The position numbers and the translations under genes are program-made. Shown here piece by piece: positions 39,909 through 49,339 of a DNA stretch of 64,000 bases. Position 1 is the first letter of the stretch. Each line of letters begins with the position of its first letter. Below the pieces are notes generated by a model. It was not told the origin of the DNA and searched no databases. It saw only the letters and a list, made by a program, of their open reading frames with translations. The stretch spans positions 62,001-126,000 of the forward strand of contig CAKZNB010000049.1 in NCBI GenBank assembly GCA_937129365.1, in the 5' to 3' direction. Source of the DNA: an uncultured Flavobacteriales bacterium. Its GTDB lineage: Bacteria > Bacteroidota > Bacteroidia > Flavobacteriales_D > CAJJDF01.

Positions 39909-40902
39909 ACTGACCTTTCCAGATAAGTGAAAGTTCAAAACCACCTTGGTATACCGAAGCTGTTCTTAGTCGGGATATATTGATATCATAACTTGCTCCA
40001 ACTTGAATTTTTTGCTCCCAATCAAATTTTACAATTGCCACAATAGCATCTTTGTGTCTGTATATTCCCCCAAATTCGAGAAAAGAAGAGGTGTAATAGC
40101 CTGTGTAACTTGATTGTAGCCCAAGGTTCATTTTATAGGTACCACCTAACGCCAATACATTTGTGGCTCCTTGGCTTGAATAATAAAGAGTAGGAACAAT
40201 AAAATCACCTCTATTTTCCATTATTGGAATTTCAGATTTTCCATGAAAAATAATACGCATACTTCTCTGGTCAGCTGCACGATTGTTTGCTAAAGTTGCT
40301 TTCCAAGTTTGTGTGCCATTTAAAATACTTAACCCAATGTTGGTTTCATTTTTCTTTCTGCCAATAAACCTAGCTAATAAACCAGCATTCATATCAAAAT
40401 AGGTTGAGGAGGTGTTTAATACGTTTTCACCTGTGGGCAATGTCTCATTATATTTTGTGCCATCGTACTGGTTATCCCATTTTAAATTATCATAATTGGC
40501 ACTTACTTGTCCGTATACAAAGCCAAGCCCAACAGATAAATCCATAAACCTACTTACTGATACTGATTGAGATAAAGAAACTAAAGCTTCTGTCCTTCCG
40601 TATTTTGTTTTACCTGCTTTATCACTATAAAATGAAACTCCAATTCCTGTGGTTTTCATATCCAAATCATTTTTTATGATAGGCATGTCATAGGATGCGT
40701 AAATTGTTTTGTAAGAATTTCCAACAGTTGCCCATTGATTTCGGTAATTTAAATTAGCTCTATAATCTCCAAAATAAGATCCCGCATTTGCTGGATTAAT
40801 AATTACTGGTGCTTCATACCATTGAGAAAAATGTATATCTTGACTATTTCCAGAGATAGAAATTCCTAGTGTGATACAAAATATATAAATTATTTTTTTC
40901 AA
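39892..40902 (-). CDS. PorP/SprF-family T9SS membrane protein
   Basis: IHFSQWYEAPVIINPANAGSYFGDYRANLNYRNQWATVGNSYKTIYASYDMPI. Confidence 0.95.
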   Translation of the reverse strand: MKKIIYIFCITLGISISGNSQDIHFSQWYEAPVIINPANAGSYFGDYRANLNYRNQWATVGNSYKTIYASYDMPIIKNDLDMKTTGIGVSFYSDKAGKTKYGRTEALVSLSQSVSVSRFMDLSVGLGFVYGQVSANYDNLKWDNQYDGTKYNETLPTGENVLNTSSTYFDMNAGLLARFIGRKKNETNIGLSILNGTQTWKATLANNRAADQRSMRIIFHGKSEIPIMENRGDFIVPTLYYSSQGATNVLALGGTYKMNLGLQSSYTGYYTSSFLEFGGIYRHKDAIVAIVKFDWEQKIQVGASYDINISRLRTASVYQGGFELSLIWKGQFSWNQ

Positions 40903-40905
40903 TGA

Positions 40906-43900
40906 TTATCTAATTAATGATACATCCCCTTTTTCAACCAATTCTTCTCCAGAGGTTAATGTCATTTTTATTGAATAAAAATAAACTCCAGATTCTGCAG
41001 GTTTTCCTTTATAGGTTCCATCCCAACCATTGTCTACGTCATCTGATTCAAAAACAAGTTTTCCCCATCTATCAAAGACCAAAAACTCTAAAGTCTCGGC
41101 TTCACTTGAACGAACAAATAAGATGTCGTTCATACCATCTCCATTGGGAGAAAATATATCAGCGATGAAAAATTTATCTTCAGACACACACACTTCTTTT
41201 GTAAGTGTATCAAAACAAGGTCCTGCATTCTTTACGACTAAAGTCACTGTAAAGTTACCACCTTGAGTATAAGTATGTGTTTCAGATGTATTTGCAGAGT
41301 TATAAGGAATAGGAGTAGAACCATCTCCAAAATCCCATGCACCTTGAGTAGCTCCAGTTGATAAATCAGTTACTACTAATGTTTTATTATCAGAACTAAG
41401 ACATTTTGGAAATTTATCAGGACTTAAACTAAAATCAGCTTTTAGATAATCATATCCTGGAATTAAAATAAATGTATCAATAGAACAGCCAAAAGAATTT
41501 GTGATTGTTAGGTATGCACTATCTTTTACGATTCCAAATACAGTATCGCCCATAACAGAGGGTTTTGTCCATATAAAATTATAAATTGTTTTTTGGGTTT
41601 GGTCAAATGTAGCAAAACCAATTTCACCAAAACATCTTGGTATACTTGAAGATAAATTTGGAATTATAGATAAAACAACTACAGTTACTGAGTCAGAATG
41701 TGGGTCTGAACAACCATCATTTACAGTAAACACATACTGAGTTGTAGTAGTTGGAGATTCCGTTAAAGTATTGCTTGTTGATCCTGAATGTGCCCATGAG
41801 TATGAGTAAGATGGGTTAGGATATCCTCCTGTTGCAGAACCTATTAGGTTTACACTTCCGCCAATACATATAGTGTCTGCTGAAGTTTTTAAATCTGCTA
41901 AAATAGAATCTCTTACGAAAACTCTTTTTTCATCACTTGTTCTACAAACCCCAGTTCCAAACGTATAAATTACTTGATGATTTCCAGGTCCAGCAATTCT
42001 AGGATTAAATACTCCCAAAATAGTATCATAAATACCAGTTCCTGACCAAATTCCACCTGGTGGTACAACTGGGATAGTAATATTTGTGTTGGTAAAACAA
42101 AAAGTATCGGCTATTGTTATTTGAGCAGCTACAAACTGATAAACAGTAACATTTATGGTTTTGTTACAAATATTTCCTTGTGTTCTATAAGTAATAGTAT
42201 GAGTACCATTTCCAGCTACAGAAGGGTCAAAAAGTCCAGTGGAGCTGTTTGTTATTCCTGTTCCTTGCCAAGTTGCTCCAGGCATATTATTAGCAGGGTC
42301 AAGCATAAAAGCAGTTTGAATACTACAAACAGTTGTATCTCTATAAGACAATGTATCAGGATAAATTGCTATGATTACTGAATCTTGACAAGTATTTTTA
42401 TCATAAAAAATAGTGTGATAGCCATTTCCTAATAAAATAGGGTAGATATAATCTGTTCCTGCTCGGTTTTGAACGCCTACTCCAGACCAACTACCATGAT
42501 TAGGTTCTTTGGTTAGAGTTGTGATGGCATTTATAACAATAGAGTCTTGAGATGGACAAATATATACTGTATCAGGAATTACATTTGTTTGTATTACTGA
42601 CATTAACATTGTATCTGTACAACCGCTGAATGAATAAACTAGGTTAGTCATCCAGTTTCCAGGATTCGTTGCTGGATTAAATGAACCTGTTGAAGAAATT
42701 CCTGTTCCACTCCATATTCCAGAGCCTGGAGTACCAGTTAAATTAAAAGGTGTTTGTGAAGGACAAGCATTTGAATCAGGACCTGCATTTACACTTACAA
42801 CTACCATGTTTACAGTATCTCTACATCCTCTGTAGAAGTAATTTACAAGGTTGCTACCAGCATTAGCTATACTAGGGTCAAAAGTTCCTAATGCCGCAGA
42901 TGTTATTCCTGTCCCAGACCAATTTCCACCTACCGGAGAGAAAGGGATATTTACAGGTGGTGAATTTCCGCATAAAGTATCTGTATCGTATGTGAATGAA
43001 ATTGTATCTACAAAAATATTAATAGAATCAACACAACCATTTACTGTGTAATAAGCAGTATAATTTCCATAAGAAATTGGATTAAAAGTTGATGCAATAG
43101 TATTTACATTAACTCCAGTCCAAGTTCCACCTGTTGGTGATCCGGGATTCAAATTAACAGGGATTCCACTAGCGCATAAGCTCATATCTGCACCTGCATT
43201 AGGATCAGTAACTACAATAATTACAGTATCTTGGCAAGTATTTAATTGATACGTAATCGTATGGGAACCAGCTCCAGCAGTGTTTGGATTGAACAACCCA
43301 GTTGTTGCATTTGTAATTCCTGGTCCACTCCAAGTTCCTCCCATTGTTGCTGCAGTTAAATTAATAGCGGGGTTATAATTACATAAAGGTGATACTGGAT
43401 TTATTGTTGGATCAATCACTTTGATATCAATAGTATCGTATAAAATTATGCTAGTAGAAAGTTCAGTAACTTGTAAATAAAATACGGTGTCTCCAGTAGG
43501 GCAAATGTTAAATGGTCCCGCAGAGTTTGGTAATCCATTACTCCAAGTATAAGTGTAACCCGCACATCCACTTACTATTGCTCTAACACTTGTACAATTT
43601 GATTCACAAACAGTATCATTGTATATAGTATTTAAAGTAAAAGGGCAATCAGTAACTTGAAAAGTATCTCTTGCAATTATTGATATTGCTCCCTCACAAG
43701 AATCAATAAAATTGAGATTAAAGGTTAAAAAATATTCGCAATTTTGTGTCAATTGAGGACTTAATCTAAGTCTTACTGAATCAATTTTTCCATTAGTGCA
43801 ATTTAAAGGAATTACATTTGTGACTGTAAAAGCTCCAGCAGGGCTTGTGAGAGTAAAAACTCCTGAATCAACTAAGTTACAATCTAAAGACGGACTAAAT

Positions 43901-44982
43901 CTTACTTTAAAAAATCGATCATTACATTGAGGAGGTTCAGAAGTTGCTGAGGTTATTGCTAGTGTTTTACTTATTGTATCCAATACCTTTATCGTAACAG
44001 AATCAAAATACGTCTGTCCAGAAGATGATTCTGTAACAGTAACATAATATGTAGTAGTTATTAACGGGCAAACCGAATGAGGTCCTGCTGTAGCTGGCAA
44101 ACCATTACTCCATGAATAAGAATAAGTATTACATGATACAGAACTCGATACATCTAAAGTTGCACAATCACCAAAACAAAGTGAATCGTTTGAGGAATTT
44201 ATTTGAGTGGTTAAATCACAATTTACAAAATCAAAAGTATCACGAATTACAAAATTGTATACACTATCACATATGTCAGCTATACCAACATTCATTATAA
44301 ATTCATATTCGCAATTAAATATAAATGGTGTACTCAACCATATTCTTGCAAAGCGAGAACTATCATTAACACATCCAACTTTTGTAATGTTTGTTACAGT
44401 AGGCGCATTGTATCCAATAATATTTGCAGTTGCTTGCCTTATCACTGAGTCACAATGTAGTTTTCTATCAAACTCTACTATAAACGAGAGTGAATCACAA
44501 GTAGGAGGAGCAATAGGGCTTACATCTACTGTGGGAGCTACAACTGCAGGAGCTGTTGAGTTCCAGTTCGCTATCCAGCCTGGGAATTCAAGAACTGCAT
44601 CAGATGTAAATTGAATTGTTAAACATCCTGAGTTTGCCACGATAGTAGGTGGTAAGGAAGCATTGAGATTACCAGAATATTGAAATAATCTTGGTGAGGC
44701 TGTACTAGGTCCATTATAAAATGTTATGGTGTCTAATAAGGGTTCTGTATGAAAAGAAGTAAAAGTATAATATACTGTAGCTCCCGACCCAGGACAAATT
44801 GAAAATGTATAATTTTCGTTTGCATTATATTGACCTGCAGGGAAAGTTTTGGCATCAGAATCTGTATGAATCCCGTCACATTCGGTAACGGTTGTATCTT
44901 GCATTACGAAAGTCATTTGTCCGTTTATCCAAAAGGATAGAGAAGACAGAATTGCCAATAGTAGTGATTTTCTGAAAAGCAT
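40906..44982 (-). CDS. Giant secreted CUB/repeat/PKD protein with T9SS type B (CHU_C) sorting domain
   Basis: CUB-like N-terminus, repeated WSGTGI modules, PKD (GAWDFGDGSTPI), C-terminal FIADIFSPNGDGMNDILFVRSSEAETLEFLVFDRWGKLVFE...GDVSLIR. Confidence 0.92.
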   Translation of the reverse strand: MLFRKSLLLAILSSLSFWINGQMTFVMQDTTVTECDGIHTDSDAKTFPAGQYNANENYTFSICPGSGATVYYTFTSFHTEPLLDTITFYNGPSTASPRLFQYSGNLNASLPPTIVANSGCLTIQFTSDAVLEFPGWIANWNSTAPAVVAPTVDVSPIAPPTCDSLSFIVEFDRKLHCDSVIRQATANIIGYNAPTVTNITKVGCVNDSSRFARIWLSTPFIFNCEYEFIMNVGIADICDSVYNFVIRDTFDFVNCDLTTQINSSNDSLCFGDCATLDVSSSVSCNTYSYSWSNGLPATAGPHSVCPLITTTYYVTVTESSSGQTYFDSVTIKVLDTISKTLAITSATSEPPQCNDRFFKVRFSPSLDCNLVDSGVFTLTSPAGAFTVTNVIPLNCTNGKIDSVRLRLSPQLTQNCEYFLTFNLNFIDSCEGAISIIARDTFQVTDCPFTLNTIYNDTVCESNCTSVRAIVSGCAGYTYTWSNGLPNSAGPFNICPTGDTVFYLQVTELSTSIILYDTIDIKVIDPTINPVSPLCNYNPAINLTAATMGGTWSGPGITNATTGLFNPNTAGAGSHTITYQLNTCQDTVIIVVTDPNAGADMSLCASGIPVNLNPGSPTGGTWTGVNVNTIASTFNPISYGNYTAYYTVNGCVDSINIFVDTISFTYDTDTLCGNSPPVNIPFSPVGGNWSGTGITSAALGTFDPSIANAGSNLVNYFYRGCRDTVNMVVVSVNAGPDSNACPSQTPFNLTGTPGSGIWSGTGISSTGSFNPATNPGNWMTNLVYSFSGCTDTMLMSVIQTNVIPDTVYICPSQDSIVINAITTLTKEPNHGSWSGVGVQNRAGTDYIYPILLGNGYHTIFYDKNTCQDSVIIAIYPDTLSYRDTTVCSIQTAFMLDPANNMPGATWQGTGITNSSTGLFDPSVAGNGTHTITYRTQGNICNKTINVTVYQFVAAQITIADTFCFTNTNITIPVVPPGGIWSGTGIYDTILGVFNPRIAGPGNHQVIYTFGTGVCRTSDEKRVFVRDSILADLKTSADTICIGGSVNLIGSATGGYPNPSYSYSWAHSGSTSNTLTESPTTTTQYVFTVNDGCSDPHSDSVTVVVLSIIPNLSSSIPRCFGEIGFATFDQTQKTIYNFIWTKPSVMGDTVFGIVKDSAYLTITNSFGCSIDTFILIPGYDYLKADFSLSPDKFPKCLSSDNKTLVVTDLSTGATQGAWDFGDGSTPIPYNSANTSETHTYTQGGNFTVTLVVKNAGPCFDTLTKEVCVSEDKFFIADIFSPNGDGMNDILFVRSSEAETLEFLVFDRWGKLVFESDDVDNGWDGTYKGKPAESGVYFYSIKMTLTSGEELVEKGDVSLIR
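41930..43400 (-). repeat. Tandem protein repeats (about 7 copies, about 60-75 aa each) in the giant CHU_C protein
   Basis: Recurring GGxWSGxGI...FxPxxAGxGxHxIxY...C modules: WSGPGIT, WTGVNVN, WSGTGITS, WSGTGISS, WSGVGVQ, WQGTGITN, WSGTGIYD. Confidence 0.85.
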
Positions 44983-44992
44983 TTAAGTGTAA

Positions 44993-45439
44993 TTATTTTG
45001 TAATAGTAATGCTACCTGTTGTGATTTCGTTACTGAAATTACCTGCTCTATCTTTCAATTTTACTTTAAAACTTGTTGTTTCACTTGTGCCAGTACCCAA
45101 CACGAATGGTCCAGCTAATTTTATATTTAATTCACCTTCTATTTGAATAGAAGATCCCGGAGGAGATAATGGTTGCACATGGTATTCGTCAGCTTTGGGC
45201 AATCTACTATCTTTAATAAAAAGAGAATAAGAATCAGGATCTACTGTACCAATATCACCATCCCCATCTTTGTATTTTATTACCAATCTTACATTCTGAG
45301 AAAATTCTGGTGCAGAAGAAGGACTAAGACTAACGTATTCAATTTCAGGAGTATTACTATATTTTTCATCTTCTTTTTTACAACTAAAAAAGAGTATTAG
45401 AGTCAAAAATGATATGGATATTAATTTTGCTTTCATCAA
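44993..45439 (-). CDS. Hypothetical lipoprotein
   Basis: Lipobox LFFSCKKE; internal YKDGDGDIGTVDPDSYSLFI. Confidence 0.75.
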   Translation of the reverse strand: MMKAKLISISFLTLILFFSCKKEDEKYSNTPEIEYVSLSPSSAPEFSQNVRLVIKYKDGDGDIGTVDPDSYSLFIKDSRLPKADEYHVQPLSPPGSSIQIEGELNIKLAGPFVLGTGTSETTSFKVKLKDRAGNFSNEITTGSITITK

Positions 45440-46396
45440 TTAGGTTGTAAATAGTGTAAATAAATAAATTGTAGGTCTTGAACTCCCATCACTAGGATTT
45501 TCTGCTGGAGATGTGTGGTTTGCATCTTGCACATACACTCTTATAAAAAGTAGTGTGTTTGGTGGATAAACACTCGCATCAAAATCATATTTATGTGTAA
45601 ATGTAGTTGGAGATCCTGAGAAATCATTTGCAGTAAATCCACTAGATACTGACATACTTGCAGCAGTAATAGTATCAAATTCAAACATTGCAGAATCAAC
45701 TTTTATCTGATTTACAGTCATACTTGTAGCAGCTGTTGCATCATCATCAATAGAAAACCACAAATCAATATTTGATCTAGGAATTAATATAGGAAGTATT
45801 CCTGCACCAGGAGCTCTACTATAAGGTGATGAAGTAGCATTATTTGCATAAGCATTAAATCCTGTAACTACTGGATTAGGATTTCCAATTGTAGGAGCAT
45901 TTCCATACATATCCTTAGCTCCAGCATTAATCCAATCTTTTACAGCTTTTATATGCTTACTTTTGTTTGCTGCCCATTCGCTACCTGAAACTGCTGGCAT
46001 TATACCAGATGTGTTAGGCAAAGCAACTAATAACCTTTCATGTAATAATGATAAAGCAGCATCTCCAGGTTTTACTCTATAAGTAAAATCTCCTGCGGGG
46101 TTATTTGTAAGTACGTTATGATAAACATTATTATTGTAAGAACTTGTAATTGTTCTGAAATCAGGCTCAAAAGCACCATCATGACACCCAGAATTTGCAC
46201 AAGTTGGTTTGAATATTGTTGCATGCAGATAACCAAAGTTTGAAGTTGGTAAAGATGCTAAAACTGGTTCATCATAAAGTTTAGGTGTAGAATATCCGTT
46301 ATAAGGATTTTCGATTTCGTTTTTTTTACAACCCTGAATAGAAATTGATAAAATCACTAATGATATGATGAATATAGAGGTTTTTTTATAAGCCAT
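45440..46396 (-). CDS. Lipoprotein with planctomycete-type cytochrome c-like domain
   Basis: Lipobox IQGCKKN; heme-like CANSGCH; VKPGDAALSLLHERL...GIMPAVSGSEW...HIKAVKDWINAGA. Confidence 0.75.
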   Translation of the reverse strand: MAYKKTSIFIISLVILSISIQGCKKNEIENPYNGYSTPKLYDEPVLASLPTSNFGYLHATIFKPTCANSGCHDGAFEPDFRTITSSYNNNVYHNVLTNNPAGDFTYRVKPGDAALSLLHERLLVALPNTSGIMPAVSGSEWAANKSKHIKAVKDWINAGAKDMYGNAPTIGNPNPVVTGFNAYANNATSSPYSRAPGAGILPILIPRSNIDLWFSIDDDATAATSMTVNQIKVDSAMFEFDTITAASMSVSSGFTANDFSGSPTTFTHKYDFDASVYPPNTLLFIRVYVQDANHTSPAENPSDGSSRPTIYLFTLFTT

Positions 46397-46400
46397 AATC

Positions 46401-47765
46401 TTATATTTTTCTAATTAATGATTGACTTTGACCATGTAAAAATCCAGAAGATAACATTTCACTTTCAACTCCTAAAATATGCCCTACAGTAATTGCTGCA
46501 TCAGTATTTAAAGGAGAAGTTGAAGTGATAGGTCCTGTCGCTTGATCAGGTTCATTGGTAATAGTTTTACCAGCCATCATGGTAAATACTCTTCTTGTAT
46601 TTGCATCGGAGTGGTCAAATGCTCTAAAGTTATTCTCAGTATCAAGAATTGGATTTGGATTTAAATTTCTTCCGCAATCAGGTGTGGCAATAAAAATAGT
46701 TTCACCAGCCATATCAGGAATTTGATTTTGAATATAATTCCACATATATCCCATTGCATGATCGGCTGCATGAATTGCTCTTAGGTATCCAGTAAAGTTT
46801 GAGTGACAAACATCTGGGCCATCAATTTTAATAACAGTAATTGCAGGTTTGAATTCTTTCATTACCTCAAGTGCGTATCCAACAGTGGCTGCATCATTAC
46901 CTCCTTGTGGAGGTCTTATTACTGTACCTGCAGCTTTTTTCTGGAACATAGTTTTCATAAAATTCTTAATCTGTTGCTTTTCAGCTTCAGTGTTTCCAAC
47001 TACATCAAGCACATTGTTACTAGTTAAACTAGCATATGAATTATCTAAAAAGTATTTCATCTTATACATAGGAGAAAGTTCATTCTGAGGATGATAAACT
47101 TTAGCATTTTTAAGAAACTGATCACCTTGACTACCAAAAGTTACATTCGGGATAAACATATTTGCTCCATATTTTGCTCCATAATCTTCATGAGCACTAT
47201 GGTTATATAAAGGAACTGAATTACGTAAAGAATTCCCGATAAACCAGGCATCAGTAGCTTTGTAGCCTCCATGTTTTCTTAAAAATTCAAATACTGTTGG
47301 CGTATTTGGTCTTTCTAATAGGGGTTGAGCCAAATTTGTATTTCCTTGAAGAAGTGCTATCGAACCACCATAATGACCAGCAGCAATTGCATTCACTTCT
47401 TTAAATAATACACCTTGAGATTGCATAGGTGTTGATAGAATTGGCGTAATTGGTGTATTTCCACTTGTACCAGTTCCGTATACAACTTTTGATGTTGGAG
47501 CAGCTCCAGTTAGCATGTTTGGCATTATATTTCCTGTAACATTCAATGCAGGAATAGGATTCCAAGTATGCTGACTTTGAGATAAGTATAACTGGTCAAC
47601 GGTTTCTTGATTTCTAATACCTCCAGCATACATAACAAGTACTACATGCGGAGCAATTTGTGTTCCCGAAGGAGCAAATAATCTTCCACTTGGTAAAATA
47701 TAGGGTGCAATCATTGCTCCTGCAGAAGTCAATGTTGCTTTTTTTATAAATTCTCTTCTTTTCAT
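46401..47765 (-). CDS. Tat-exported DUF1501/sulfatase-like protein
   Basis: Twin-arginine signal MKRREFIKKATLTSAGAMIAPYILP; alkaline-phosphatase-like segments ETIFIATPDCGRNLNPN, RAFDHSDANTRRVFTMMAG. Confidence 0.7.
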   Translation of the reverse strand: MKRREFIKKATLTSAGAMIAPYILPSGRLFAPSGTQIAPHVVLVMYAGGIRNQETVDQLYLSQSQHTWNPIPALNVTGNIMPNMLTGAAPTSKVVYGTGTSGNTPITPILSTPMQSQGVLFKEVNAIAAGHYGGSIALLQGNTNLAQPLLERPNTPTVFEFLRKHGGYKATDAWFIGNSLRNSVPLYNHSAHEDYGAKYGANMFIPNVTFGSQGDQFLKNAKVYHPQNELSPMYKMKYFLDNSYASLTSNNVLDVVGNTEAEKQQIKNFMKTMFQKKAAGTVIRPPQGGNDAATVGYALEVMKEFKPAITVIKIDGPDVCHSNFTGYLRAIHAADHAMGYMWNYIQNQIPDMAGETIFIATPDCGRNLNPNPILDTENNFRAFDHSDANTRRVFTMMAGKTITNEPDQATGPITSTSPLNTDAAITVGHILGVESEMLSSGFLHGQSQSLIRKI

Positions 47766-47790
47766 GATAAAAGTGTGTTACAGTGGTAGA

Positions 47791-48294
47791 TTAATAAAAT
47801 AAATATTCGTTTGATAAAGCAAATGAGAAAAATACTATTTCCGCACTTCTTAGCGGATCATTTGTAATTTCATTTCTAAAATATTGTTTTTCTCCTTCAG
47901 TTGGTCTTCTAATCAAAAATCTTTCGTAAGTGTCTTTTACAAATTTATCAATGTCTGCTCTCATGTCAGTATTTGTAGGTATTTGAGGAAGAGGGGAGGT
48001 GCTATTCATAAAATTTGAGATAATAACTTCTCTTGCTAGTTCTTTGTCACCTATTGATGTAATACATTGCCCTGCTCGATATATGTCTCCTGCAGATAAA
48101 GCTTGCTGAAATAAATTGGTGTACACAACAGCAATCCATTGGCTTTCTGTTTTTTCTTTCAATTTAGAGGATGCAGAAGGGTATAGTTTTACTTGATTTA
48201 CTTCAAATACTTTATCATCTATAGTTTCTTTTTTGCAATTAGAAACACCAATTACAAAAAGAAAAATTAATGGATAGGAATATATTTTTTTCAT
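47791..48294 (-). CDS. Small lipoprotein with DUF1553/DUF1549-like tail
   Basis: Lipobox GVSNCKKE; FVKDTYERFLIRRPTEGEKQYFRNEI. Confidence 0.55.
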   Translation of the reverse strand: MKKIYSYPLIFLFVIGVSNCKKETIDDKVFEVNQVKLYPSASSKLKEKTESQWIAVVYTNLFQQALSAGDIYRAGQCITSIGDKELAREVIISNFMNSTSPLPQIPTNTDMRADIDKFVKDTYERFLIRRPTEGEKQYFRNEITNDPLRSAEIVFFSFALSNEYLFY

Positions 48295-48305
48295 TTTATT
48301 TAAGA

Positions 48306-49214
48306 TTAAAAGTTGGCATATTCATCCGATTTCATTACTTCACGGATTATATAAGGTAGGTCTGAATTTATTTGGAAATGATTGCTATAATGGAATATTT
48401 CAGAAGAATTAGGAAACCTACTCAAATAAGATCTGTAGACCCAAGTAACCATACCATCATTAAATTCAGTTGAATTTGCAGCTATTGTAGAAAAATCATA
48501 CTTACTTGCTCCGGGTTGTGCAAATAAAATATCTGCCTGATCAGCATCAACCATGTTATATGAAGCAGTAAACTCATCTGTTGTAGGAAATCTATAAAAC
48601 ATATTATCAAATACAGCATTGATGTAATTGAAAGAATTCATATTTATAATATCATAAATTCCATTATAACACATTCTTCTACACATTTCATTGAAAGTTA
48701 TACTTCCATTTTTCAGTGCCGTATCGGAAGTTAAAATGTCTTTGTAAATATCTCCTTGTTGTTTTCTCCAAAAATAGCTTAACATATTTCCGGAAATACT
48801 ATCATTGTATGCTTGAGTATATTCAATCCCCATCCTTTGAGAAATTTCAAAGTCAGGAACACCCTCTATAAATCTAGCTTTTTGAAGTCCATATATATTG
48901 GAGTAAAATAGTTGTTTAAAATTATCCCCATTTGATTGAGTGGTAGTATCGGTCTGTAATGATTGGATTACATTTTCTCTGGTTGAAAAATTCAAATTGT
49001 TACTTTCCAATAGAATTACTAGTGAATCCATCTCGGTATCCAAAGGTTCACGGCCTGTCAAATCAATAAAAATTCTGTTAATGTAATTTTTTACTTTTAT
49101 AGTTGGAACTCCATAATAGTTTGGGGCACTATTATCTGAGATTATTTTTTCCTCTTTCTTACAAGAAGAAAAAATTAAGCTACTAGTAATCAGTAGGTAG
49201 AGAAGGTTTTTCAT
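48306..49214 (-). CDS. Lipoprotein with DUF1549-like segment
   Basis: Lipobox IFSSCKKE; VKNYINRIFIDLTGREPLDTEMDSLVILL resembles the DUF1549 FIDRIFLDLTGRLPTPEE motif. Confidence 0.6.
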   Translation of the reverse strand: MKNLLYLLITSSLIFSSCKKEEKIISDNSAPNYYGVPTIKVKNYINRIFIDLTGREPLDTEMDSLVILLESNNLNFSTRENVIQSLQTDTTTQSNGDNFKQLFYSNIYGLQKARFIEGVPDFEISQRMGIEYTQAYNDSISGNMLSYFWRKQQGDIYKDILTSDTALKNGSITFNEMCRRMCYNGIYDIINMNSFNYINAVFDNMFYRFPTTDEFTASYNMVDADQADILFAQPGASKYDFSTIAANSTEFNDGMVTWVYRSYLSRFPNSSEIFHYSNHFQINSDLPYIIREVMKSDEYANF

Positions 49215-49339
49215 AAAAACGTATTGTTTGTTTTATACACTTACAAGATAATAACAAGTAGGAAACTATGTTATGCATCTGTTAATACTTTTTAACAATA
49301 CGAGGTTATTAACGGAAAAGTTGCGTAAAAAAGGGTTTA

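Noticed and set aside
41930-43400. Possible CRISPR array or DNA satellite from recurrent short motifs
   Set aside because: Repeats are in-frame protein modules with diverged DNA, not identical direct repeats with unique spacers
44207-44614. 135-aa plus-strand ORF inside the CHU_C gene
   Set aside because: Antisense to the intact 1358-aa frame; no domain recognised
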